Below, in pieces: positions 43,493-52,295 of a stretch of DNA of 64,000 bases (position 1 is its first letter; the number at the start of each line of letters is the position of its first letter). Position numbers and translations under genes: made by a program. The notes below the pieces were generated by a model. The model was not told the DNA's origin and ran no database searches. It saw only the letters and a list, made by a program, of their open reading frames with translations. The DNA comes from Poriferisodalis sp965204125. Lineage in GTDB: Bacteria > Actinomycetota > Acidimicrobiia > Acidimicrobiales > Poriferisodalaceae. The DNA is taken from positions 2,914,001-2,978,000 of the forward strand of contig NZ_OZ241968.1 of assembly GCF_965204125.1 (NCBI RefSeq), in the 5' to 3' direction.

Positions 43493-45604
43493 CTACGACG
43501 ATGAGCCGTTGACCGTCTGCTGCGCATCGGGGGCAGGTTCCACTTCGACGAGGGTGTCATGGAACGCGGCCGAGCCGACGTCGGGATCGTCGCCGCCAAT
43601 TGCTGCATTGGTGAGCACGTTGACCGTGCGCGCATGGGCTTCGCCAGCCCACCAGCCGAAGGGCATCGTCACCAGACCGGGCTGCAGGCGGTCGGAGATG
43701 GCAGCAGTGGTGAACAGCTCGCCGCGGCCGTTGTAGACACGCACTCGCTCGCCCTCGGCGATGCCACGCGCCTCGGCATCGGCGGCGCTGATGTCGAGGC
43801 GCGGCCGGGGCGGGTCGGGCAGGTGGTGCTCGAACCCGCCGTAATGGCTGTTGAGGAAGCGCTGGTGCTGTTTGAGCGACATCAGCGCTAGGGGATAGCG
43901 CTCGGCGAGATGGGCATCTCCGTCCGCTGACTCAGCAGCAGGCCGGTAGCGGATCGGGCCGAGCCGGAGCGGGCCAAGCGAACGGGATCGCGCCACGACA
44001 TCGCCGTCGGCATCTGCCCCGGACGGCGGGAGAGGAACCTCCCGGTCGGCCAGCGCAGACCAGCCCGCTGGCACTGCGAGCCGCGCCCAGCCGTCGCGCT
44101 GGAGCCGTTCGTAGGTGATGCCGTCGAGCCAGGGGTGGCCGCTCGCGAGCAGGTCCCGCGCCATCTGTTCGTCGCTGTCGGCGAGGCCGGATGCGTCGAG
44201 GGCCAGCGCGCTGGCCAGTCGCCGGAAGATCTCTGTGTTCGGCAGGCACTCGCCGAGCGGCTCGATGGCCGGCAGGTTCAGCGACACGTAGAGATGACCC
44301 CACGCGTTCATCAAGTCGAGATGCTCGATCTGGGTGGTGGTGGGCAGCACGATGTCGGCATAGCGGGCGGTATCGGTCATGAACTGCTCGATGACCACCG
44401 TGAACAGGTCGTCGCGCTCAAGGCCCGCCAGCACCCGGTTCTGGTCGGGTGTGATGGCAGCAGGGTTGCAGCCGTAGTTCAGCAGCACCGTGACCGGCGG
44501 TCGCAGGCTGGCATCGGTGAGTGTTGCGCCGAGAGCTGACATGTTGACGGTCCGCTGTGGTCCCGGCGGCGGCACGAGATCGGCAAATGCCGTGTCGAAG
44601 TACACCTGCGTGGAGCGCATGTACACCGAGCCCGACACGACGGCTAGGGCGACCACCGCGCGGTGAATGTCCTGGCCGTGCTCACGATGTTCCATGCCGA
44701 TGAGCGCACGCAGCACAGCAGGTTGCTGGTGCGCAATGCGATGAGCCAACGAGATGATGTCGGCTTCGGCGAGCCCGGTGATCGAGGCAGCGCTCTCAAG
44801 GCCCAGCGCCCTGGCCTCGGCACGCAATTCGGCCCAGCCCGAAGCGGCGGCGCTCACACGCTCCTCGTCGATGAGACCGTCCCGGTCCAGCACGCCGATG
44901 ATGCCCAGCACGAGCGCCACATCGGTGCCGGGGCGCGGCTGGACGTGCCAGTCGGAGCGTTGAGCGGTCATCGTGGAGACCGGGTCGACGACGATGACGC
45001 TGGCGCCGTTGCCATGAGCCTGCTCCACATACGGCCACAGGTGGCGGTTGGTGAGCAGCGTGTTGGTGCCCCACAGCACGATGGTGCGGGCGCTCGCGAT
45101 CTCGGTGGGATCTGCGCCGAGCGGCACGCCGAGCACCTCGGCAGCCCCGTGCCAGGCGGTCACGCCGCAGATGTGCCGGTTCAGCTGCGTGGCCCCGAGC
45201 GCTGCGAAGAACCGATCGGCCAGCACGCCCTTCTGCACGAGCCCTTGGGTGCCGTCGAGCGAGTACGGCAGCACCGTCTCGCCACCATGTTGCGCGACGG
45301 CGGTGCCGATCCGGTCGGCGATCTCGGTGATCGCGGCATCCCAGTCGACCGGCTCGAACCGGCCCTCGCCCTTGGGCCCGACGCGTCGTAGGGGCCGCAG
45401 CAGCCGGTCCGGGTGATACACCCGATCGAGGAACGGGTTCACCTTGGGGCAGAGCTGGCCGTCAGTGAACGGCTGGCGGGGATCGCCGCGCAGGTTCACG
45501 GCCACGCCGTCGCGCACCGTGACTTCCCAAGCGCAGGTATCGGGACAGTCGTGATGGCACGCCCCGCGCACGACAGACGTCGCAGCGTTCATCGCAGCAT
45601 TCAT
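43493..45604 (-). CDS. Molybdopterin-dependent oxidoreductase with N-terminal 4Fe-4S site
   Basis: A 703-residue DMSO-reductase-family catalytic subunit. The N-terminal CHHDCPDTC...CPK supplies four Cys for a 4Fe-4S cluster; the bis-MGD domains follow (DWDAAITEIADRIG, VLWGTNTLLTNRH, ADIVLPTTTQIEH), ending with the C-terminal dinucleotide-binding barrel. There is no in-frame TGA. No partner electron-transfer subunit or Tat signal is visible, so it is probably a cytoplasmic single-subunit enzyme resembling anaerobic dehydrogenases, with unknown substrate. Confidence 0.87.
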   Translation of the reverse strand: MNAAMNAATSVVRGACHHDCPDTCAWEVTVRDGVAVNLRGDPRQPFTDGQLCPKVNPFLDRVYHPDRLLRPLRRVGPKGEGRFEPVDWDAAITEIADRIGTAVAQHGGETVLPYSLDGTQGLVQKGVLADRFFAALGATQLNRHICGVTAWHGAAEVLGVPLGADPTEIASARTIVLWGTNTLLTNRHLWPYVEQAHGNGASVIVVDPVSTMTAQRSDWHVQPRPGTDVALVLGIIGVLDRDGLIDEERVSAAASGWAELRAEARALGLESAASITGLAEADIISLAHRIAHQQPAVLRALIGMEHREHGQDIHRAVVALAVVSGSVYMRSTQVYFDTAFADLVPPPGPQRTVNMSALGATLTDASLRPPVTVLLNYGCNPAAITPDQNRVLAGLERDDLFTVVIEQFMTDTARYADIVLPTTTQIEHLDLMNAWGHLYVSLNLPAIEPLGECLPNTEIFRRLASALALDASGLADSDEQMARDLLASGHPWLDGITYERLQRDGWARLAVPAGWSALADREVPLPPSGADADGDVVARSRSLGPLRLGPIRYRPAAESADGDAHLAERYPLALMSLKQHQRFLNSHYGGFEHHLPDPPRPRLDISAADAEARGIAEGERVRVYNGRGELFTTAAISDRLQPGLVTMPFGWWAGEAHARTVNVLTNAAIGGDDPDVGSAAFHDTLVEVEPAPDAQQTVNGSSS

Positions 45605-45646
45605 CGACTGGAAATTCCCCGCAGCGATTCAAGCATCGCCCCTAGC

Positions 45647-47113
45647 ATGGCTGAACCAGACCAGCGCGCCGTCGATGAATCCTGGGCGGAGCGTGCACGA
45701 GGCAATCTGCCCATGTCACAGACGACGTTCACGGGGGCCACGGCCGCCGCGCCGCCGCTTGACGACTCGCCGCGCCTGTTCAGCGCTCCGTTCCTCATTC
45801 TGAACATCAGCGCGCTCTTCTCGGCAGTGTCGTTTTCCGCGATGCTGCCGGTGACGACACTGCTGGTCTCGGTTCAGCTCGGCGGCGGGGATGTGGCTAT
45901 CGGATTCGTCATCGGCGTTTTCGCCGTGACTGCGATCGCCGCCCGGCCGACGATCGGCCGCTTGGGCGACTCCCGTGGACGCAGGTACCTGATTGTGGTG
46001 GGAAGTCTTGCCACCGCGTTGACCTTCGCCGCTCATGTCTGGGCTGATACGTACGCCGTCCTGCTCGTCATGCGCTTGCTAACGGGGGGATTCCAAGGCG
46101 CCTTTTTTGTCGGCAGTGCAGCATTGGTCAGCGATCTGGCGCCTGAGCATCGTCGGGGCGAGGCCCTGAGCTGGTTCTCGGTGTCGATCTACCTCGGCAT
46201 GTCTCTGGGACCGTGGTTCGGGGTTGCCGTCAATGACTGGGCAGAGACGTGGTCGCCGATCGGTGGCTTCGACACGGCGTTCCTCGTCGCCGGAGGACTC
46301 ATGCTGATAGGGGCCTTGGTGGCCCGATTGCTGCCCAACGACTCACCTGGTTCAGCGCCGCATCGCAACTTGAGCGATGCGGAACAACCTGTGAACGGCG
46401 TTGCAGGGGCACCCGCGCATCGGACGCGTCTTGCCGCAGCGGCTCGCCCGATGGTGTTCGAATTGGTCGGCCGACAAGGCAGCAGTCCCTCGCTCTTGGA
46501 GCCCGGGAAGTCGAGAGCGCCGGCGGCCTCTCAGCACGCCGGACGCATCTTCTACAAACCGGCCTTGTGGCCTGGGATCGTCCTCGCGATGGGCATCATC
46601 ATCTTCCCAGCGCTGTGGGGCTTCCTTCCCAAGATTGCCGAGCAGCAGGGTTGGAGTTCCGACTTCATCGGATCGATCTTTTTCATCTACGGCATCTTGG
46701 TGCTCGTCCTGCGGGTCATCGGCAGGAAGCTGCCCGACCAGCTCGGCACCAAGCGCACAGCGACGCTGGCACTCGTCGGCGCAACGGTGGGCATGGCAGT
46801 GATGGGCACATTCGTGTCGCAAGTTGGCTTCTATGTCGGCACCGTCATCTTGGCTCTGGGTGGATCACTGCTCTACCCGGCGCTCATGGTCGCTGCCGTG
46901 GATGGCGTGCCGCCGAACGAACGCGCCCAGGCAGTCAGCACCTTCACAATGTTTTTCGAGCTCTCGGCCGGGATCGGTGGGCCGATCCTGGGCGTCACGG
47001 CTTGGGTCGTCGGTGCCACCGTCGGTGCCTTCTACGCATCGGCGACCATGTCGGCCATTGGCATCGTGCTGCTGTGGATCTGGCAGCGGGGCATTTCTCG
47101 GGCCGGCCCGTAG
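45647..47113 (+). CDS. MFS transporter
   Basis: A 488-residue 12-helix major facilitator. Motif A is GRLGDSRGRR after helix 2. The central cytoplasmic loop is long (about 90 residues, Pro- and Ala-rich) between helices 6 and 7. It resembles drug or small-molecule exporters but the substrate is unknown. ATG 45647 is chosen because the upstream open frame overlaps the divergent oxidoreductase gene; ATG 45713 is another option. Confidence 0.86.
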   Translation: MAEPDQRAVDESWAERARGNLPMSQTTFTGATAAAPPLDDSPRLFSAPFLILNISALFSAVSFSAMLPVTTLLVSVQLGGGDVAIGFVIGVFAVTAIAARPTIGRLGDSRGRRYLIVVGSLATALTFAAHVWADTYAVLLVMRLLTGGFQGAFFVGSAALVSDLAPEHRRGEALSWFSVSIYLGMSLGPWFGVAVNDWAETWSPIGGFDTAFLVAGGLMLIGALVARLLPNDSPGSAPHRNLSDAEQPVNGVAGAPAHRTRLAAAARPMVFELVGRQGSSPSLLEPGKSRAPAASQHAGRIFYKPALWPGIVLAMGIIIFPALWGFLPKIAEQQGWSSDFIGSIFFIYGILVLVLRVIGRKLPDQLGTKRTATLALVGATVGMAVMGTFVSQVGFYVGTVILALGGSLLYPALMVAAVDGVPPNERAQAVSTFTMFFELSAGIGGPILGVTAWVVGATVGAFYASATMSAIGIVLLWIWQRGISRAGP

Positions 47114-47150
47114 CAGTACGCTGCCGAGTCCTTCAAGGAGGGTGATGTCG

Positions 47151-47636
47151 ATGCGAGGCGTGAGGCGCTGGTCGGGATTGCTGTGCGCGATTGCCGTTGT
47201 CTCGATTGCCGGGTGCTCCGGGTCGGCGCCGACCATGGGCGAGGCACCGCAGCGAGAGCTTCAGGACTACGCACAGCAGTTGGTCAGCGACGCAGTCGAC
47301 CACTTCGACGAGCACGGTCTCGACGCCACGATCGAGCACTACGACGACCCCGGCCGCGCCGACGGACCGTGGTATGTCTTCGTTCTTGAGGACCGTGACG
47401 GTGCTCTGTACACGGTCGCCAATCCGGCACGGCCCGAATTCGTGGGCACTACCCGTGACCGCATCGACCCCACTGGCTACGACTACGGCGAGGCATTCGC
47501 TGCGGTGACCGAGGGCAGCGGTGGCGCTTGGGTGAGCTACGTGTTCACCCATCCGGTGACCGGTGCAGACGCACCGAAGCACTCGTGGGTGGTGCGCCGC
47601 GGCGACGTGCTGTTCGGCGCCGGCTGGTACGAATAG
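47151..47636 (+). CDS. Secreted sCache_2-domain lipoprotein, copy 1
   Basis: A 161-residue lipoprotein: lipobox SIAGC (Cys22), then one single-Cache type 2 domain (AVDHFDEHGLDATIEHYDDP, WYVFVLEDRDG, then GGAWVSYVFTHPVTG and GDVLFGAGWYE). Such domains normally bind small ligands as the sensor part of chemoreceptors and kinases. Here the domain stands alone with no transmembrane signalling part. ATG 47151 is chosen since AAGGAGG lies 9 nt upstream. A paralogue follows. Confidence 0.82.
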   Translation: MRGVRRWSGLLCAIAVVSIAGCSGSAPTMGEAPQRELQDYAQQLVSDAVDHFDEHGLDATIEHYDDPGRADGPWYVFVLEDRDGALYTVANPARPEFVGTTRDRIDPTGYDYGEAFAAVTEGSGGAWVSYVFTHPVTGADAPKHSWVVRRGDVLFGAGWYE

Positions 47637-47756
47637 CCACCATTCGATCCAGGCGGGACTGCATCGTCTAGGGTTCCGCCCTCGATGGCGACTACTCGAT
47701 ACCCGAACGCAAGACCTCATGCCGTGTGCAGGGCTAGCAGGTTCGACCGGGGCGGA

Positions 47757-48251
47757 ATGGGCCGGTCGAGGCAGCACCGGGCCCGAGCGATCAGCGTGGT
47801 AGCCGTGACGGCATTGATGGCCATGGGTTGCGGTTCGTCTGCTCCTGTGATGGGCGAGGCTCAGGCACGCGAACTCGACGAATACGCCCAGACGTTGATC
47901 AGCGAGGCTGTCGAGTATCTCGACGAGAACGGCCGAGACAGTGCCGTCGAGCGTTACAACGATCCTGCCAGCGTGGACGGCGCCTGGTATGTGTTCATCA
48001 TGGAGGAGCGAAACGGGGCCCTCTATGCCGAGGCGACGCCGACACGTCCCGACTTGGCAGGCACCACTGGTGAGTTTGTCGACGCGAACGGCTTTGACTA
48101 TGGGGAGGCTTTCACGCGGATCACCGAGGATGGCGGCGGTGCATGGGTGAGCTATCTGTTCACCCATCCTCTCACGGGCGACGACGCGCCCAAGCGCTCC
48201 TGGGTTGTCCGACGAGGTGATCTGCTCGTGGGCACCGGCTGGTACGAATAG
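47757..48251 (+). CDS. Secreted sCache_2-domain lipoprotein, copy 2
   Basis: A 164-residue paralogue of the preceding gene, with the same layout: signal peptide ending in Cys25 (LMAMGC), PVMGEAQARELDEYAQ linker, sCache_2 domain ending GDLLVGTGWYE. ATG 47757 gives a clean signal peptide; the frame is open to 47685. The two proteins could bind different ligands for a partner encoded elsewhere. Length and motifs are well kept, so neither copy looks decayed. Confidence 0.8.
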   Translation: MGRSRQHRARAISVVAVTALMAMGCGSSAPVMGEAQARELDEYAQTLISEAVEYLDENGRDSAVERYNDPASVDGAWYVFIMEERNGALYAEATPTRPDLAGTTGEFVDANGFDYGEAFTRITEDGGGAWVSYLFTHPLTGDDAPKRSWVVRRGDLLVGTGWYE

Positions 48252-48300
48252 CCGCGTTCTGCCTCGTCGGCGACGCAGGCGGTCGTCCGGTCGCTGCCCG

Positions 48301-49254
48301 CTAGCCGGTGCCGAGCAGGATCATGGTGGCGACGTAGATGCCCAGCAGTACGACGCCGTCGATGCGTCCGGCGCGCTTGCCCACCAGGGCACCCAGGTAG
48401 GCCAGCACGACCACGGCCATCATCGCCCCGATGCCCAGGCCGGTGAGCGAGGGGTCGTCGATGGCGCCGGCGCCCACGAGACCCATCGCCCCGCCCACGG
48501 CGAGGCTGTTGAAGACGTTCGAGCCGAACAGGTTGCCCACGATCAGCTCGGTATGGCCCTTGCGAGCCGCCGCCACGACGGTCGCCAGCTCGGGCAGCGA
48601 AGTGCCGAGTGCGACTATCGAGAAGCCGATGAATCCGCCGCTCAGATTCCAGTGCTTGGCAAGGGCGATGGCACCTTCCACGGCGAGCTGGGCACCCACG
48701 ATCACGCCACACAGGCCCAGGACTGCTCGTACCAGATTGCGCCACGCTGCCCCGGCGTCGCGTGCCGTGGTGCCGGCAGCGCCACCTGCATCGGGCAGCC
48801 GCTCGTCATCACGTGAGGTGCGGATGAGCCAGACCAGCGTGATTGCCATGAGAATGGCCAGCAACCCGCCTTCCAGCCGGCTGAGGTAGTCGTCCATTAC
48901 GAGCACGGCGAAGATGGCTGCCGTAGCCACCGACCACGGCACATCCCGGCGCAGCGCCGTTCGCGAGAACGGGATGGGCATCAGCAATGCCGCCACACCG
49001 AGGCCGAGGCTCAGGTTTGCCACGTTCGAGCCCACGATGTTGCCCACGCCCAGCGCCGGGTTGTCGTTGATCGAGGCCAGCGCCGACACGACCATCTCGG
49101 GGGCCGAGGTCCCGAATCCCAGGACCACTGCGCCAATCACGGCCGGCCGCATGCGCAGCGCCGTCGCCAGGCGCGACGCACCCGCTACGAAGTGATCTCC
49201 GGCAACCACCAGCAGGACCAGTCCCGCCAGCAGCGCCAACAGTGCCCAGATCAT
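48301..49254 (-). CDS. CaCA-family Na+/Ca2+ antiporter (YrbG-like)
   Basis: A 317-residue, ten-helix cation exchanger. Both inverted alpha repeats with ion-binding Glu are seen: GFGTSAPEMVVSALAS near residue 48 and ALGTSLPELATVV in the second half, each followed by GNIVGSN / GNLFGSN. It uses the sodium or proton gradient to export calcium. Length is normal and the gene is monocistronic. Confidence 0.9.
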   Translation of the reverse strand: MIWALLALLAGLVLLVVAGDHFVAGASRLATALRMRPAVIGAVVLGFGTSAPEMVVSALASINDNPALGVGNIVGSNVANLSLGLGVAALLMPIPFSRTALRRDVPWSVATAAIFAVLVMDDYLSRLEGGLLAILMAITLVWLIRTSRDDERLPDAGGAAGTTARDAGAAWRNLVRAVLGLCGVIVGAQLAVEGAIALAKHWNLSGGFIGFSIVALGTSLPELATVVAAARKGHTELIVGNLFGSNVFNSLAVGGAMGLVGAGAIDDPSLTGLGIGAMMAVVVLAYLGALVGKRAGRIDGVVLLGIYVATMILLGTG

Positions 49255-49296
49255 CGCTGAGACCGTCCTGGCACGCCGGGTGTCGTCATCCGGCCG

Positions 49297-51159
49297 CTAG
49301 TGGTTGTGGCGCGGTGTGCCGTGCGTGCGCGAGGTGTCCCGGTACTTCACTGCTGGGCGCAGCACCATGCCTTCGTCGAACTGGCTGACGATCCCTCGTT
49401 GGATCTCCTGCCACGGGGTGTGCGACGGCGGCACCGGGTAACCGCCGGCGTCGTCCAACTCGGCGCGGCGCCGGGCCAGCTCGTCGTCATCCACCAGCAT
49501 GTCGGCACTGCCGCGCCGCAAGTCGATCCGGACGCGGTCGCCAGTGCGCAGCAGCGCCAGACCGCCGCCGACGGCGGCTTCGGGCGCGGCGTTCAGGATC
49601 GACGGCGAGCCTGACGTACCGGACTGGCGACCGTCGCCGATGCACGGCAGCGAGTGGACGCCGCGCACCAGCAGTGCCGCAGGCGGCTGCATGTTGACGA
49701 CCTCAGCGCCGCCCGGGTAGCCGACCGGGCCGGTCCCGCGCACGAACAGCATGCAGTGCTCGTCGATGCCGAGCTCGGGATTGTCGATGTTGGCCCGGTA
49801 GTCCTCCGGCCCGTCGAAGACGATGGCGCGGCCCTCGAAGGCGTCGGGATCGTCGGGATTAGACAGGTAGCGCTGGCGGAACTCGTCGGAGATGACGCTG
49901 GTCTTCATGATGGCGCTGTCGAACAGATTGCCCGACAGGTTGATGAAGCCCGCGTCGGCCAGGAGCGGCTCACTGGCAGCGCGGATCACATCGGTGTCCA
50001 TGATCTCGGCGTCCGCGCAGTTCTCGCCGATGCTGCAGCCGTTGGCGGTCAGCGCTTCGGGGTGCGGCAGCAGCCCGGCACGCATCAGTTCGCCGACCAC
50101 CGCGGGCACACCGCCGGCGTGGTGGTAGTCCTCGCCGAGGTACTCCCCGGCAGGCATGAGATTCACCAGCAGCGGCACTGCGAAGCCGTGTTTCTGCCAG
50201 TCGTCGTTGTCGAGCGGCACGCCGAGATGCGCTGCGATCGCGTTGAGGTGGATCGGGGCGTTGGTCGACCCGCCGATCGCAGAGTTGACCACGATGGCGT
50301 TCTCGAAGGCCTCGCGGGTCATGATGTCCGCCGGTCGAAGGTCTTCGCGCACCATCTCGACGATGCGCAGACCAGTCCGGTACGCCATCTGCGCCCGCTC
50401 GCGGTACGGGGCAGGGATCGCCGCGGAGCCCGGCAGCTGCATGCCCAGCGTCTCGGCGAGCGAGTTCATGGTGGTGGCGGTGCCCATCGTGGAGCAGTAG
50501 CCGACCGACGGCGCCGAGGACGCCACCAGGTCGATGAACCCGGCGTCGTCGATCTCGCCGGCCGCGTAGAGCTCCCGCGCCTTCCACACGACCGTGCCCG
50601 AACCGGTGCGGCGCCCCTCGTGCCAGCCGTTCAGCATCGGCCCGACCGACAGTGCGATAGCCGGCAGGTTCACGGTTGCGGCTGCCATCAGGCAGGCCGG
50701 GGTGGTCTTGTCGCAGCCGATCGTGAGCACCACGCCGTCAAGCGGGTACCCCTGCAGCACCTCGACGAGGCCCAGGTACGCCAGGTTGCGATCGAGCGAC
50801 GCCGTGGGCCGTTTACCGGTCTCCTGGATGGGGTGCACGCCGAACTCGAAAGCGATGCCGCCCGCCTCGCGGATGCCCTCGCGCACCCGCTTGGCCAGCT
50901 CGAGGTGGTGCCGGTTGCACGGCGACAGGTCTGAGCCGGTTTGGGCGATGCCGATGATCGGCTTGCCCGACTGGAGTTCTTCGCGTGTCAATCCATAGTT
51001 GGCGTAGCGCTCGAGGTACAACGCCGACATGAGCGGATCGCCCTCGATGTCGAACCAGGCTGCGGAGCGCAGGCCGCCGCGTCCGATGCCGGGATCGGGC
51101 CCGCTGGGATGAATCGAACGAGGTTCGGAATTCGGAGATACATCTGGTTCGGGAGCCAC
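49297..51159 (-). CDS. IlvD/Edd-family dehydratase, probably a sugar-acid dehydratase
   Basis: A 620-residue Fe-S dehydratase. Cluster Cys lie in LSPCNRHH, GCDKTTPACLM and NGCSIGENC. The start GLRSAAWFD and the overall length suggest the aldonic-acid branch (arabonate/xylonate type) more than biosynthetic dihydroxy-acid dehydratase, but IlvD itself cannot be ruled out. The GTG start is supported by TAGTGT (51166-51171) 6 nt upstream, implying a leaderless mRNA. It is divergent from the 2-oxo-acid dehydrogenase operon. Confidence 0.85.
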   Translation of the reverse strand: MAPEPDVSPNSEPRSIHPSGPDPGIGRGGLRSAAWFDIEGDPLMSALYLERYANYGLTREELQSGKPIIGIAQTGSDLSPCNRHHLELAKRVREGIREAGGIAFEFGVHPIQETGKRPTASLDRNLAYLGLVEVLQGYPLDGVVLTIGCDKTTPACLMAAATVNLPAIALSVGPMLNGWHEGRRTGSGTVVWKARELYAAGEIDDAGFIDLVASSAPSVGYCSTMGTATTMNSLAETLGMQLPGSAAIPAPYRERAQMAYRTGLRIVEMVREDLRPADIMTREAFENAIVVNSAIGGSTNAPIHLNAIAAHLGVPLDNDDWQKHGFAVPLLVNLMPAGEYLGEDYHHAGGVPAVVGELMRAGLLPHPEALTANGCSIGENCADAEIMDTDVIRAASEPLLADAGFINLSGNLFDSAIMKTSVISDEFRQRYLSNPDDPDAFEGRAIVFDGPEDYRANIDNPELGIDEHCMLFVRGTGPVGYPGGAEVVNMQPPAALLVRGVHSLPCIGDGRQSGTSGSPSILNAAPEAAVGGGLALLRTGDRVRIDLRRGSADMLVDDDELARRRAELDDAGGYPVPPSHTPWQEIQRGIVSQFDEGMVLRPAVKYRDTSRTHGTPRHNH

Positions 51160-51302
51160 CGGGCCACACTACGCGTCGCCCGTGATGGCGACGGAATCGC
51201 AGATCTCGCCCCAGCGAACGATCCGCCAAGTGTGGCCGTGATCGCCGCACAGGCCCAGAACTATGGTGAGGCGCGCTGGAGCCGTGCCACGAGGGGGTTC
51301 GC

Positions 51303-52295
51303 ATGGATCCGAGTCCAGAGACACTGCTGGATCTGCACCGGCGCATGGTGCGGATCCGCCACTTCGAGGAAGCCGCCGGCCGGCTCGCGGAGCAGAACCG
51401 GCTGCCCGGGTTCCTGCACCTGTACGTGGGGGAGGAGGCCGTGGCCGCCGGGGTGTGCGCCAACCTCGACGATGACGACCAGATCAGCTCGACCCACCGA
51501 GGGCACGGGCACCTGGTGGCCAAGGGAGGCGACTACGGCGGGATGATGGCTGAGCTGATGGGCAAGGCCACCGGCTACTGCGGGGGCAAGGGCGGCTCCA
51601 TGCACATCTGCGATCTCGATCTGGGAATGCTCGGTGCGAACGGCATCGTGGGCGGCGGCGTGCCGATCGCCGTGGGCGCCGGGTTCGCGAACAAGTACCG
51701 GGGCAGCGACCGGGTCTCGGTGGTGTTCTTCGGCGACGGCGCCTCGAACATCGGCGCATTCCATGAGGCCGCGAACATGGCGGCTGCGCTGTCGCTGCCA
51801 GTGCTGTTCGTGTGCGAGAACAACGAGTACGGCGAGTTCACGCCCCGTGACCGCACGATGGCCATCACCGATGTGGTGGACCGCGCCGCCGGCTACGGGA
51901 TGCCGGGGGCGATCGTCGACGGCATGGACGTGGTGGCCGTGTGGGAAGCGGCCAACGAGGCCGTCAGCCGCGCTCGTCGGGGCGAAGGACCCTCGTTCAT
52001 CGAGGCCAAGACCTACCGCTTCTACAACCATCATGGCGTGCAGACCCTCGGCATGAAGTACCGATCCGACGACGAGCTCGAACAGTGGAAGCAGCGAGAC
52101 CCGATCGAGCTGTTCGAGGATCGGCTGGCAACCGCCGGCGTGCTCGACGCCGACGGCGCCCAAGCTGTTCACGCCGCAGCTGAGGCAGACATCGAAGCTG
52201 CGATCGCCTTCGCCGAGGAGAGCCCGCTGCCGGATCCCGACAGCCTGTTAGTTGACGTCTATACGCAGACCGCGCACCCAGGAGCCACCGTATGA
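51303..52295 (+). CDS. acoA: Thiamine-dependent dehydrogenase E1 alpha subunit (acetoin/pyruvate type)
   Basis: A 330-residue E1 alpha. It starts with LHRRMVRIRHFEE and has the TPP-binding GDGASNIGAFHEAANMAAALSLPVLFVCENN motif. The active-site loop KTYRFYNHHGVQ lacks the two phosphorylatable Ser of mitochondrial PDH. The next gene overlaps it (ATGA). With AcoX downstream, the acetoin dehydrogenase branch is more likely than pyruvate dehydrogenase. Confidence 0.87.
   Translation: MDPSPETLLDLHRRMVRIRHFEEAAGRLAEQNRLPGFLHLYVGEEAVAAGVCANLDDDDQISSTHRGHGHLVAKGGDYGGMMAELMGKATGYCGGKGGSMHICDLDLGMLGANGIVGGGVPIAVGAGFANKYRGSDRVSVVFFGDGASNIGAFHEAANMAAALSLPVLFVCENNEYGEFTPRDRTMAITDVVDRAAGYGMPGAIVDGMDVVAVWEAANEAVSRARRGEGPSFIEAKTYRFYNHHGVQTLGMKYRSDDELEQWKQRDPIELFEDRLATAGVLDADGAQAVHAAAEADIEAAIAFAEESPLPDPDSLLVDVYTQTAHPGATV

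Noticed and set aside
43493..45604. Molybdopterin enzyme as a second selenoprotein
   Set aside because: Some relatives use Sec, but no in-frame TGA exists in this gene.
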